64,000 nucleotides of DNA from Bdellovibrionota bacterium (GCA_963170185.1 CAUJGS010000033.1:62001-126000), one strand, 5' to 3'. Shown: positions 56,033-63,958, numbered from the stretch's first letter. Program-made: numbers and translations. The notes: generated by a model from the letters alone, not told the origin.

Positions 56033-57379
56033 CTACGCTTCCGGTTTGTCGAGTTTCAGAATCCGTTTCCGATATTGATACCGAATAAAGAAGTACGGTT
56101 TCCAGAAAACTCGCGCGTAAAAGACCCGAATCAAAAAACGCATAGTCCAAACCCGCGTGTAAACGAAAACCCGTAGAATAAAATACCACGTTCGGTACAA
56201 CACCATAGGTGCAAAGTTCATCAGCTTGCCAGTCGCCGAAAGAGTCATGTCTGAAATATCGTTTGTACCTTCCCGCTCGATTCGAGTGATTTGCGTCATC
56301 CAGTCATATCGAATCGAGTTAAGGTATGTCACAGCCCGATCGCCAATCGACATGCTCTCGTTCTCGATCTTGGCCAACCATTCAGGCGAACGTTTTGTCG
56401 TGAGTATATCAGTAATGCAGTGACAATATTGCTTTGGGCAATAAACGGCTTTGGTCGGAAACCGAAATACGCCTTTGCTGAGATAGCCAATCTCGCCACC
56501 TACACGGCAGCCAGCTCGGACCACCTGGCCCAGATGATCAATGAAGAGCTGCTCGATTCCTATGTCACACTTCCAGCCGTAGAAATTGGTCTTCTCGCGA
56601 GCAATCAGCTCGTTTGGCTCAAACCAATTTTCCTGATCCGGATGATCTGTTCGATAAGCGCGTAATTGGCTGATTGGCATCGCTTCAACCGCGAGTTTTT
56701 CTGTATTAAACTCACGAATAGAATTAAATAAAACTTTATCCTGTTCGTCGTTATACTTCGCAGGACTCGTGAACTCGGTACCGAATCCCACCGCGATGGG
56801 TACTGACTCGACCTTCACAAAGCCTGGAATCTCGCCCTGCTCTTGTTTTTGTACCAGTCGATCTAAGAAACTTTTAGACTTGGCAAAGAGCGCTGGATTG
56901 GGTGGGAACATCACTCGCACAGTTAAGTTTGTTGAGGCCGAGCAGGCGATGACATTCTCAAAAAACTTTTCGTCGCGTGTGAACTCCGGATGATAACTGA
57001 AGCTGATCCAATCAAAATACTTCGCTATCTCTTTAAAATACGAAATATGTCGAGTTCCATTTGAAGTCATCATCACGACGGCGTTTACGTCTTCTTTTAA
57101 CCAGCGAACGAGTTCACCAAAGTTCGGCCAAAGTGTGGGCTCCCCACCGGTAAATGAAACCATTAATTTGCGATCGTGAAAGTGATCGCGGGCCTGCTGA
57201 ACAAAGTTCTTACAAGCCTCTAAAGAGAGGTTCTCAAAATTGCCGCCCCAATTGATCTCTGCACAGTAAGAACACTTGTGATTGCATTTATTGTGAAGCA
57301 ACCAGCAAAGATGCAGAAACGGTGTTTTCCCAGCAGGAAGCTGAATGGCATCAAAATCCGGGCGACTGAGTTCAGACAT
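56033..57379 (-). CDS. Radical SAM protein with SPASM-like Cys region and aromatic tail
   Basis: 448 residues. The 4Fe-4S motif is CNHKCSYC (Cys32, 36, 39), with VSFTGGEPTLWP as the SAM-binding GGE. A C-terminal Cys cluster (GWKCDIG, RAGCRVGG, CPKQYCHC) suggests an auxiliary cluster. The last ~70 residues are rich in Phe, Tyr, Trp and Arg (MVLYRTWYFILRVFVYTRVW), which could attach it to membrane. No precursor peptide gene is seen nearby, so a RiPP role is not supported. Substrate unknown. Confidence 0.82.
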   Translation of the reverse strand: MSELSRPDFDAIQLPAGKTPFLHLCWLLHNKCNHKCSYCAEINWGGNFENLSLEACKNFVQQARDHFHDRKLMVSFTGGEPTLWPNFGELVRWLKEDVNAVVMMTSNGTRHISYFKEIAKYFDWISFSYHPEFTRDEKFFENVIACSASTNLTVRVMFPPNPALFAKSKSFLDRLVQKQEQGEIPGFVKVESVPIAVGFGTEFTSPAKYNDEQDKVLFNSIREFNTEKLAVEAMPISQLRAYRTDHPDQENWFEPNELIAREKTNFYGWKCDIGIEQLFIDHLGQVVRAGCRVGGEIGYLSKGVFRFPTKAVYCPKQYCHCITDILTTKRSPEWLAKIENESMSIGDRAVTYLNSIRYDWMTQITRIEREGTNDISDMTLSATGKLMNFAPMVLYRTWYFILRVFVYTRVWTMRFLIRVFYARVFWKPYFFIRYQYRKRILKLDKPEA

Positions 57380-57549
57380 GGCGTTATTCTAAACGGACCG
57401 CGACCTGGTGCAAGGATCCCTGCCACCCGAACATTTTCGCGGTCTTTTTGAGCAAAATTGAGGTTTTAGACCCAATTATATTCGAGTTTAAGTTTGACCA
57501 TGGGGTTTCGCGGGACTAAGCTCACCTCTCTTACAGGTATCACTTCTGT

Positions 57550-57626
<77 letters not shown>

Positions 57627-57692
57627 ATTTAACTCACTAAAATTACTAGCTAAATCGGCGCCGCTCTCGGCTCTTCGTTTTGCATTTTTCCT

Positions 57693-57719
57693 CTCGATGG
57701 TCCACCGATGGTCCACGAG
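57693..57719. repeat. 27-bp direct repeat, left copy
   Basis: Identical to 63932–63958. It holds two GATGGTCCAC units and its ends (CTCG/CGAG) are inverted repeats; the next base pair outward is T–A here and C–G in the right copy, so pairing is kept. Located between tRNA and integrase stop. Confidence 0.75.
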
Positions 57720-57748
57720 AAAACAAACTCGGTCGCACTTGTCCGCTC

Positions 57749-58870
57749 TCAGTCGCGCTTGGACACAATCGGAGTAACTGCAAAGATCTCGGCCACGCGC
57801 TCGACGGCTCCAGAGATCAAATGCACATACGTCATTGTGGTTGCGATGTCGGCATGGCCGCAGATCTCTTTCACCGTTTTTAGATCGATTCCGCTGGCAA
57901 TCATCATCGTCGTCGCCGAGTGCCTGAGATCGTGAAACCGAATCGATCGTCCGCCCCAAGCCTTCACGTCGACTAAGAACTGCCGCTTTACGAAGTTTTC
58001 GTGGCAGACAGGTTTTCGAAGTTCGTTCATGAAAACCGTCTCGTCCGGATTGATCGACTTAGTTTGGATCAAGCATTCGAGCTCTTCGCGAAGTTCATCG
58101 TTTAGCGGAGCAAGCCGCGACTTCTTCGATTTCGTCGGCGCCATCGCAAGTGTGACGCGGTTGAACTGCCGTCTCACTTGAATCGACCTTCCGTCCCGAG
58201 AAAGATCCGATGGCCTAAGCCCCCAGATCTCGCCAGCCCGCATCGCGGTGTTCAGTGCCAAAAGGTAAACCACATAGACCCAGCGATCTTCCGAGTCCTT
58301 GGGATAAATCCGGTTAGCGAAGGTAAGAAAATCCGCAGCTTCATCTTGATCCCAAAAATCCATCTCGGTCGTCGACTTCTTTAGCTTCCTAAACCCGTTG
58401 GCCGGATTAAACGGAATCCGCCGCTGCTTCACCGAAAAGTTCAAGATCGTCGTGAACACTTCGGTTTTTCGATTCACAGAAGCGTTCTCAAGACCTCTGG
58501 CTTTTTCTTCCTGCTGATACTTCGCAAGAAATTCTGGTGTGAACTTGTCCATCGTGAGATCACCAAAACGCGGCAAGACTTCGTTAAGAACTCCCTTCAC
58601 TCGCACCAAGTGCGATGCCGAAAAGCGAAGCTCGCCGTCTTTTAGCCAGTTCACGGCTTCGTCACGAAAAAATCGATTCTCAAACGAACAGCCCTTAAAT
58701 GGACTCTTTCGTTCTTCTTCAAGCTTTGATTCGAATTCCAGCAAAAACGCCTCGGCATCTGTTCGTCGATCAAACCTTCGGTTGATGCGACGACTGCCGC
58801 GGCCATTTTCCCAAACTCGAACCTGCCATTTGGTTTCGCCATTGGCAATTTTCAGTTTTGATATCCCCAT
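57749..58870 (-). CDS. Tyrosine recombinase / integrase
   Basis: 373 residues with an AP2-like N-terminal arm (ETKWQVRVWENGRGSRR), a SAM-like core-binding domain and the catalytic domain. Catalytic residues are visible: Arg211 in NTAMRAGEIWGLR, His313 and Arg316 in FHDLRHSATTMM, His339 in CGHADIATT, and Tyr348 as nucleophile. Next to tRNA-fMet, it is the likely integrase of the island to its right. It lies 20 bp downstream of the excisionase-like gene. Confidence 0.94.
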   Translation of the reverse strand: MGISKLKIANGETKWQVRVWENGRGSRRINRRFDRRTDAEAFLLEFESKLEEERKSPFKGCSFENRFFRDEAVNWLKDGELRFSASHLVRVKGVLNEVLPRFGDLTMDKFTPEFLAKYQQEEKARGLENASVNRKTEVFTTILNFSVKQRRIPFNPANGFRKLKKSTTEMDFWDQDEAADFLTFANRIYPKDSEDRWVYVVYLLALNTAMRAGEIWGLRPSDLSRDGRSIQVRRQFNRVTLAMAPTKSKKSRLAPLNDELREELECLIQTKSINPDETVFMNELRKPVCHENFVKRQFLVDVKAWGGRSIRFHDLRHSATTMMIASGIDLKTVKEICGHADIATTMTYVHLISGAVERVAEIFAVTPIVSKRD

Positions 58871-58890
58871 TAAGACTCACTCTTCTGGCG

Positions 58891-59238
58891 TTAGCGTCTA
58901 GTTCGACGATTCGCCTGCTGAGTCATCCAGAGATTCAGTGCTTCGGTACTTAGAAATAAATGACCATTAAACTTATTAAAGAGCCCAGGGGGCGTGTTTC
59001 GCCGGTGAGGTCTGTGGTGCCAGTCGTAAACTGTGCGCACAGAAATCCCGAGCTCACGCGCAACATCCTGCGCCTTTATCCACCTCTTTCGATTGTCAAA
59101 GACCGATGTGGGCACTTGCTCGCTTGAATTTGCCCGAACTGCATCGTCTTTGAAAGTTTGAGTGAGAATCTCATCAAACGCTTTTTCATCAACGACCGAA
59201 TGACTCTTCAACAACACCAAGTGCTTTTCGTTCTTCAT
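58891..59238 (-). CDS. Helix-turn-helix excisionase-like protein
   Basis: Start at ATG 59238 with GAGGTGG upstream (115 residues). The C-terminal half has a MerR-type HTH (IKAQDVARELGISVRTVYDW) then LFNKFNGHLFLSTEALNLWM, the HTH_17/excisionase arrangement. The N-terminal half is unassigned. Just upstream of int in the same direction, so it probably controls excision or int expression. Confidence 0.75.
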   Translation of the reverse strand: MKNEKHLVLLKSHSVVDEKAFDEILTQTFKDDAVRANSSEQVPTSVFDNRKRWIKAQDVARELGISVRTVYDWHHRPHRRNTPPGLFNKFNGHLFLSTEALNLWMTQQANRRTRR

Positions 59239-59393
59239 GACTACCACCTCACGACATTTCGTTCGAGCGCAAACTTCTCGAACCGATTGCCTGAGATTTT
59301 TTAAAGAGAAAAGCACAAAATGCGTGCGAGATTTTCGCCAGCATTGTTCGGGAATTGAACCCAGCTACCAAGCGCTACCTAGCGGAACTCCGC

Positions 59394-59420
59394 GGACCTT
59401 AGCGATACCCTCTAAGGTCC
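59394..59420. other. Hairpin upstream of the excisionase-like gene
   Basis: GGACCTTA/TAAGGTCC, 8 bp perfect, 11-base loop. Smaller hairpins (CGCT/AGCG; TCCGC/GCGGA) lie beside it. Located in the 269-bp gene-free stretch 59239–59507; may be a regulatory or recombination-related site. Confidence 0.45.
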
Positions 59421-59507
59421 CTCAAGCTGCCTATTTCCGTTCGAAAAGCCGCTGCAAAATTTTTAAGTTTATAGCAGCCGCGTCGAAAAGATGTAGCCCG
59501 CTCGCAC

Positions 59508-60326
59508 TTATCGCTCAAGTTCATCTAAATCAGCCTTCCATCGCTCGATGAAGCCAGCCAGCTTCGCAGCTTCACCGGTGGCATATGGCGATAGCCAACT
59601 CAAATCAAAATCTGGCCCACCGGAAGATCCTGTCGGCCGACTTTCGTCAAAGAGAGGCATCATGTTTCGCGCTAAATTAGAAACGCAGTTGTGAAGTTCC
59701 ATTATTTCTCCAGACTCATCACTTGACTGCTCCTGAAGCGCCAACGTCCTCGACTTCAATTTTGACCCTGTGTGAATTTCGGCTGTCCTGAATTTTTTGT
59801 CGTGACGTCTTGAAACTGCGAGGAACGGGATCAGATATATGAGCCGATCCGTTGAGTCTTTCTCGATCAGCCATTGTTTAAAGAGTTTGAACGTTGAATC
59901 GCCGCGAACTTCGTTTCCTTCGAAAGCAAAATAAATGAACCGCATTAAACGTTCAAATTCCACGCGACTACCGATTATCACTGCCTGGGTAAGCGAATTG
60001 TAGAAGACGTGATTCGATGGCGAGTTCCATCCCGCCAACTTAAATCCACCAGAGTCGAGAGTCGTATTTTTAAATCCGAAATAAGAATTCACGTACTCAA
60101 TCTGAAGGACTAGATCGAAGAAGTCCCAAAGTAGCTTTGACTGATCTCCATGTTGCAAAAATATTTTGGTCGAGCACAGTGGCTTTACAAACGGACCCAA
60201 GTCATATTTGCGTTCGTAGAATGGATTTCGTTCTGACCTGAGTCTTTCTAGAAAAGCGTCCATCCGAGCTGCTTTTTCGAGGACTGACATTGTTGCGAAT
60301 TTTTCAAGCGAAATGGGTGAGATCAT
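59508..60326 (-). CDS. Accessory-region protein of unknown function
   Basis: 272 residues, soluble, aromatic-rich and helical (LLWDFFDLVLQIEYVNSYFGF, VEFERLMRFIYFAFEGNE, YLIPFLAVSRRHDKKF). The ATG has AAGGA 10 bases upstream. The C-terminus has RPTGSSGGPDFDLSWLSPY. No signal peptide or transmembrane segment. It lies between the integrase module and the toxin–antitoxin pair, so defence or island maintenance is possible, but nothing in the sequence proves it. Confidence 0.62.
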   Translation of the reverse strand: MISPISLEKFATMSVLEKAARMDAFLERLRSERNPFYERKYDLGPFVKPLCSTKIFLQHGDQSKLLWDFFDLVLQIEYVNSYFGFKNTTLDSGGFKLAGWNSPSNHVFYNSLTQAVIIGSRVEFERLMRFIYFAFEGNEVRGDSTFKLFKQWLIEKDSTDRLIYLIPFLAVSRRHDKKFRTAEIHTGSKLKSRTLALQEQSSDESGEIMELHNCVSNLARNMMPLFDESRPTGSSGGPDFDLSWLSPYATGEAAKLAGFIERWKADLDELER

Positions 60327-60518
60327 TATGTTGCGTCCTTTGTGTCACTTCGAAGATCTGAACTATTCACCCCTGGCTTCGCTATATCATCCCAGTTCTT
60401 CTCAAAACCGAGGGCAAGGCGATAGAAATCGAAAGCGCGCTCATAAAACAATTTCGAAATCGATAAAAGCCGGTTCGCGATGGGAAGTTAAGTCTCTACG
60501 AAGCTACTAATCTAAGAT

Positions 60519-60887
60519 CTAGGCCACTTTGAGATCAAATTCGATTTGTTCGTATTCAACTAAAGGCGTCTTCACCGTGCGCCCCGCGACTGTCGAAGTC
60601 TTGATTTTAATCGCGCCGATAGATTCGAAAAACGAAACGAGCTTGTTAAGATTCGACACATCCATGTCGAGATGTTTTGCGAGCTCGTAGACCGACTTTG
60701 GTTTGTGAACAAGTATCGCCGACAGAACGCTGAGGTTCTTTACAAATCGGTCGAAGTCTTTCTTTGTGTCGAACGCGAGTTCGAAGTGATCGCCTTTGAG
60801 GCGTCCCTTGCGCGCGTCCTTCAATGCCTTTTTGAAACTAGAGAGCGATTCGCCTGAGGACTTAATGGAAACAATCAGCTTTTTCAT
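60519..60887 (-). CDS. HTH antitoxin-like DNA-binding protein (TumA / HVO_A0114 type)
   Basis: 122 residues. A winged-helix region is seen in KPKSVYELAKHLDMDVSNLNKLVSFFESIGAIKIK with the wing TVAGRTVKTPLVEY. This matches MarR-like regulators annotated as antitoxin partner of TumE toxins. Its ATG overlaps the stop of the toxin-like gene by 4 bases. It would neutralise the toxin and repress the operon (inferred). Confidence 0.78.
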   Translation of the reverse strand: MKKLIVSIKSSGESLSSFKKALKDARKGRLKGDHFELAFDTKKDFDRFVKNLSVLSAILVHKPKSVYELAKHLDMDVSNLNKLVSFFESIGAIKIKTSTVAGRTVKTPLVEYEQIEFDLKVA

Positions 60888-61174
60888 AGTTTCACTCCCA
60901 ATTTTTTTAGAACCAACTTTTCGAAATCCTCAATTAACTTCTCGTCATCAACGTAGGTATACGAAAACTCTTGATCGTTGACATGAACATGCGGCCCCTT
61001 TGGGTGATGATTGTCGAGCAGAACGAACTCACCGCTTTTTAAATCTTTGCAGATCAATCCGTATTTAATGCCGTCTGGATACTTGGAAGACTTCCCAATT
61101 TCATGAATAGAAAGCTCGACCACATACCGGCCATGAAGGAAATTTTTAAGAAAAAACCTAACCTTTGCCTTCAT
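60884..61174 (-). CDS. TumE-family toxin-like protein (DUF6516)
   Basis: 96 residues. Opens KAKVRFFLKNFLHGRYVVELSIHEIG, then KYGLICKDLKSGEFVLLDNHHPKGPHVHV and ends in an acidic helix, the pattern of DUF6516 proteins annotated as TumE toxins. AGGAT lies 6 bases upstream of the ATG. Toxin first, antitoxin second, with a 4-base overlap. Mode of action is not known to me. Confidence 0.78.
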   Translation of the reverse strand: MKAKVRFFLKNFLHGRYVVELSIHEIGKSSKYPDGIKYGLICKDLKSGEFVLLDNHHPKGPHVHVNDQEFSYTYVDDEKLIEDFEKLVLKKLGVKL

Positions 61175-61354
61175 GTTGGTATCCTAAAACACATATAGGT
61201 AAAATACAACCCATACCACACGTTATTTCGAATATTGCCTATTTCAGCACTCATTTCGTATACACCGCAAACCCATTTCCGACCCGCCAAGAGTTTGCTT
61301 TCCAATTCAACGCTTCGCCATCACCAATCTCTTTTCTTACTTCTTCTTCCCCTC

Positions 61355-61419
61355 CGCATCTCTGCTCCTGACCACCTGCCCTTATTCGTGGAGGGCGGGT
61401 GGTCAGGAGCAGAGATGCG
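61355..61419. repeat. Long inverted repeat / hairpin A
   Basis: A perfect 22-bp inverted repeat (left arm 61355–61376, right arm 61398–61419) continues after a wobble pair with GCCC/GGGC, giving about 27 bp of stem and an 11-base loop. No T-run follows on either strand. It lies in the ~400-bp gene-free stretch 61175–61573. Confidence 0.85.
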
Positions 61420-61469
61420 CTTCCCGGATTTTAGAAACCAGCAATTTCAACGATTTGAACTGAACACCG

Positions 61470-61521
61470 TGGACCCAAAGCATCCCACCTCTGAGATGAG
61501 CAAAGGGATGCTTTGGGTCCA
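61470..61521. repeat. Inverted repeat / hairpin B
   Basis: A perfect 17-bp inverted repeat: TGGACCCAAAGCATCCC (61470–61486) with its complement at 61505–61521, 18-base loop. Unlike a typical terminator only a short TTTT follows. 51 bp right of hairpin A. Confidence 0.85.
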
Positions 61522-61573
61522 GCAACTTTTCACGCTTTAAAACCAGTACAACCTTCGGCTGGACGCCGCCTGA

Positions 61574-62389
61574 TTAGAATTCAAACCAATCAATGTTGAG
61601 GCAGCGAACCACCTCGGACTTTGAGGGCCCAAGGTCCTTGTAGAGCTCATCTAGAAACGTCGGAATCCGGCGTCGCACTTCTTGGGCTAGTTCGCGCGAC
61701 AGCGACATTGGCCCCGTGTAGAAGAGGTCACTCTCATTGCGCGCTCGCATTGAATCAACTGCCTTAAGTCGCCAGTTACGATGATGTGACAAAACAAATG
61801 GGGAACTTGCTGCGACATGCGTCTTTTGAGGCCCCACTGACACAATGCCAGATTGACTTTGACAGAGGCCAGTTTCGACCAAAAAGTTTACGATCTCGCT
61901 CATGGTTGATCGAGAAATACCAAAACGTAGCGCAAGGCTCTCTGCAGTTTGTTTTTCTTCAAGTGCCGATGCATTCCTAACTGCTGAGTAAATCCAATCA
62001 GAGTAGAAAGTTGCTTTTGCTGCGTCTGTCATGGCTTCGTCGACCTTGAGTCGCTTAGTAAGAGTTTGGGCGCGACTTTGTGATTCAATGACTTGATTTC
62101 GCAAACGAGTTTTCAAGCGGGTCGACCCGGCGCGAGCGAAGTCGACCAGAAGTAAGAAGTGTCTCGCCTCGTCTTCAGCAAAACCGATGTAATCACAGAG
62201 ATCGTTCGCAAGTTCTAGACTTAGGTTTCGATCCCCTCGCATCACTTGGCTGATCATAGTCGAAGTAACGCCGATCGCCTTCGCCATGCGACTCCACTGA
62301 CCTCGCTGGGTTACGGACTTCTCTTTCACCCAACCCTTCAAAAAAAGCCGATAATCTAGAAACTCAAAAACAGACTTTAAGTTATTCAT
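61574..62389 (-). CDS. TIGR02147 family (DUF4423) regulator
   Basis: 271 residues. It opens with VFEFLDYRLFLKGWVKEK and an XRE-like HTH (RMAKAIGVTSTMISQVMRGDRNLS), followed by the helical DUF4423 region with a second winged-helix-like part (ESLALRFGISRSTMSEIVNFLVETGLC). TIGR02147 proteins are most abundant in Bdellovibrio and Fibrobacter relatives. It is divergent from a lipoprotein gene across a 170-bp AT-rich region and is a candidate regulator of it. Confidence 0.87.
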   Translation of the reverse strand: MNNLKSVFEFLDYRLFLKGWVKEKSVTQRGQWSRMAKAIGVTSTMISQVMRGDRNLSLELANDLCDYIGFAEDEARHFLLLVDFARAGSTRLKTRLRNQVIESQSRAQTLTKRLKVDEAMTDAAKATFYSDWIYSAVRNASALEEKQTAESLALRFGISRSTMSEIVNFLVETGLCQSQSGIVSVGPQKTHVAASSPFVLSHHRNWRLKAVDSMRARNESDLFYTGPMSLSRELAQEVRRRIPTFLDELYKDLGPSKSEVVRCLNIDWFEF

Positions 62390-62419
62390 TTCATGTATTT
62401 ATATCATATCATGCATCAT

Positions 62420-62488
62420 TTGATAAACAATTATGATGCTTTTTAACTTTATAGATCTATTGCGACGAGTCAGAGGCGGATATATATG
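62420..62488 (+). promoter_or_regulatory. Putative promoter region upstream of the small ORF and lipoprotein
   Basis: Two possible -35 boxes are visible: TTGATA (62420) and TTGCGA (62460). The latter is 17 bases from TATATG (62483–62488) within TATATATG. The AT-rich part contains ATGCAT palindromes and could hold the operator of the TIGR02147 regulator. Motif match only. Confidence 0.35.
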
Positions 62489-62489
62489 C

Positions 62490-62554
62490 CCTCACGCCGA
62501 ATTTGGCACTTCTGAATGAAGAAATTCAGAGACGTCCCAAGGGAGGCCGTGAGG
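62490..62554 (+). promoter_or_regulatory. Nested hairpin masking a ribosome-binding site
   Basis: Outer arms CCTCACG (62490–62496) and CGTGAGG (62548–62554), middle TTGG/CCAA (62503/62537) and inner TCTGAAT/ATTCAGA (62511/62524) with loop GAAGAA. The outer right arm contains the GTGAGG Shine-Dalgarno of the small ORF at 62558. It is a candidate cis-regulatory RNA if the transcript starts before 62490. Confidence 0.55.
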
Positions 62555-62557
62555 ATT

Positions 62558-62653
62558 ATGTCTGGCTTGCAACCAAAGCGCTCTAGCAAGGCGGGTGGCA
62601 AGAAAAGATCACCTCATTACTTAACCCTAATGGGCACAAATGTTGCCCCTTGA
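62558..62653 (+). CDS. 31-residue basic small protein (below ORF-track cutoff)
   Basis: ATG preceded by GTGAGG at normal spacing; reads MSGLQPKRSSKAGGKKRSPH and stops at TGA 62651–62653. Very basic with Ser and Gly, then a short hydrophobic YLTLMGTNVAP end. It lies 31 bp before the lipoprotein start in the same direction and could couple translation or serve as a leader peptide. Confidence 0.45.
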   Translation: MSGLQPKRSSKAGGKKRSPHYLTLMGTNVAP

Positions 62654-62684
62654 AGTGGCCGATGGGCCAAGAAATGAGTTTGAA

Positions 62685-63902
62685 ATGAAGCACCTAGCGA
62701 TAGCGAGCTTAACGATTGCGATGACCGCAACCACCGCTTGTTCCAATTGGGAGCGATCAGGGGGCACTGCTGGCGCCGGTCAAGGCGTGATTTCAGCCGG
62801 ACCACCGCTTGCACAAGGAACGGTTGACGGCGGCGGCGGGAATTCGGTTTTACTGTCCTCTTCAGTTCTTGAAGTAAACAGTGTAATGGACCGGATTAAG
62901 GAGCTAAGTAAATCCCCAGCATATTTCAATGTATATTCGATTGGCGACGACTGGAAGTTTGCTCGAGAAAAGAAGTATCAAGTTCTCCTCAGGGACGTTT
63001 CAGAAAAAGCATCCCAACTACTGCTCAGTCTTGTGCTGAACGACAAAGTCGTCTTACAAACGGACGCCTGTACCGACCCCCACTCTGGTGTGCCTCGCGA
63101 CGGATCCGCACATGGAGTTGGAAAAAATGGAACAATTTGTTTGAGTACAAGTCGTCTTCAGCGAATTCCACCTGGCGAACTAAAAAATCAGATATTGGCA
63201 CTGCTTCTTCACGAGGTTGTCCATCTCTTAGGTTATGGCGAACATTTCGCCCAGTATGCGCAAGACTATTACTTGCGAGATATTGCAGGTTCGCTTGACG
63301 TCATTGGTCTAATTAACTGTTCTCAATGGCACCAATCCCCGTACTCGGCGCGTTGCATGTTGGGAAATAGGCCATCACTGAATCCACAGTATGCAGTTAG
63401 TCCAGATCCACAACTTGCCAAACTTGAATCAATTAAAACTTTTTTGGATCAAAAAGGAATCAGCTGCAACTCTCCAGATGGTAGGCCACTTACCTGGGAA
63501 GAGTTAATAAAACGCATTGCAGATCCAGATTCTCGAACGAAATTCGGATTTACTGACCTACCTCTTTCTGAATATCGCACGCGCGAATACATGGAACTTA
63601 TCAACAGGCTCATGAGGGATTCACTGGCCTATGGGCACCATTTTGAGACTCCAAAACAATCTGTTTTGGAAGAATCATTCTTCCCGAAATTCAAGATGGG
63701 ATGGGCTGATCGGGCGATCAAGATCGATCAAATACTCGCTGAAACAGCAGCGAAGTGGGCTGCCTTTTACCCAAACAGCACCTATGAGGAGAGACGATTT
63801 AGCGCGTGTCAGATTGATAGCTTTCGTGAGCGGTTAACCTTTTTCAGAAAACTCGAACTCGAAAGGGACTCAAGCATCCAAACTGTGCTCGAGTTCGAGT
63901 GA
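62685..63902 (+). CDS. Lipoprotein with HExxHxxGxxEH zinc-protease motif
   Basis: Start at ATG 62685 (405 residues): signal peptide MKHLAIASLTIAMTATTAC with lipobox TTAC. Mature part starts with a Gly/Ser-rich linker, then a domain containing LLHEVVHLLGYGEHFAQY (residues about 174–191), a HExxHxxGxxEH arrangement like metzincin-type zinc metallopeptidases. Cysteines are scattered. The protein probably sits in the outer membrane or is surface-exposed. Controlled perhaps by the divergent TIGR02147 gene. No family recognised. Confidence 0.75.
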   Translation: MKHLAIASLTIAMTATTACSNWERSGGTAGAGQGVISAGPPLAQGTVDGGGGNSVLLSSSVLEVNSVMDRIKELSKSPAYFNVYSIGDDWKFAREKKYQVLLRDVSEKASQLLLSLVLNDKVVLQTDACTDPHSGVPRDGSAHGVGKNGTICLSTSRLQRIPPGELKNQILALLLHEVVHLLGYGEHFAQYAQDYYLRDIAGSLDVIGLINCSQWHQSPYSARCMLGNRPSLNPQYAVSPDPQLAKLESIKTFLDQKGISCNSPDGRPLTWEELIKRIADPDSRTKFGFTDLPLSEYRTREYMELINRLMRDSLAYGHHFETPKQSVLEESFFPKFKMGWADRAIKIDQILAETAAKWAAFYPNSTYEERRFSACQIDSFRERLTFFRKLELERDSSIQTVLEFE

Positions 63903-63931
63903 TCATATACTTGCTCAACTGTTTTCGCGCC

Positions 63932-63958
63932 CTCGATGGTCCACCGATGGTCCACGAG
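63932..63958. repeat. 27-bp direct repeat, right copy
   Basis: Identical to 57693–57719. It is 30 bp after the lipoprotein stop. The 40 bases right of it share GTCGCACT with the integrase 3' flank, but the window ends before any gene can be read. Confidence 0.75.

Noticed and set aside
57380-57549. Possible RiPP precursor upstream of the radical SAM gene
   Set aside because: Only a 16-codon frame without a ribosome-binding site is present.
60313-60510. 65-codon plus ORF between the unknown gene and TumA-like gene
   Set aside because: No ribosome-binding site, low-complexity basic end, overlaps the start region of the minus gene.
61175-61573. CRISPR array or small coding gene in the gene-free stretch
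   Set aside because: There are inverted, not direct, repeats, with no regular spacers; plus ORFs here run through the hairpins and have no start signals.
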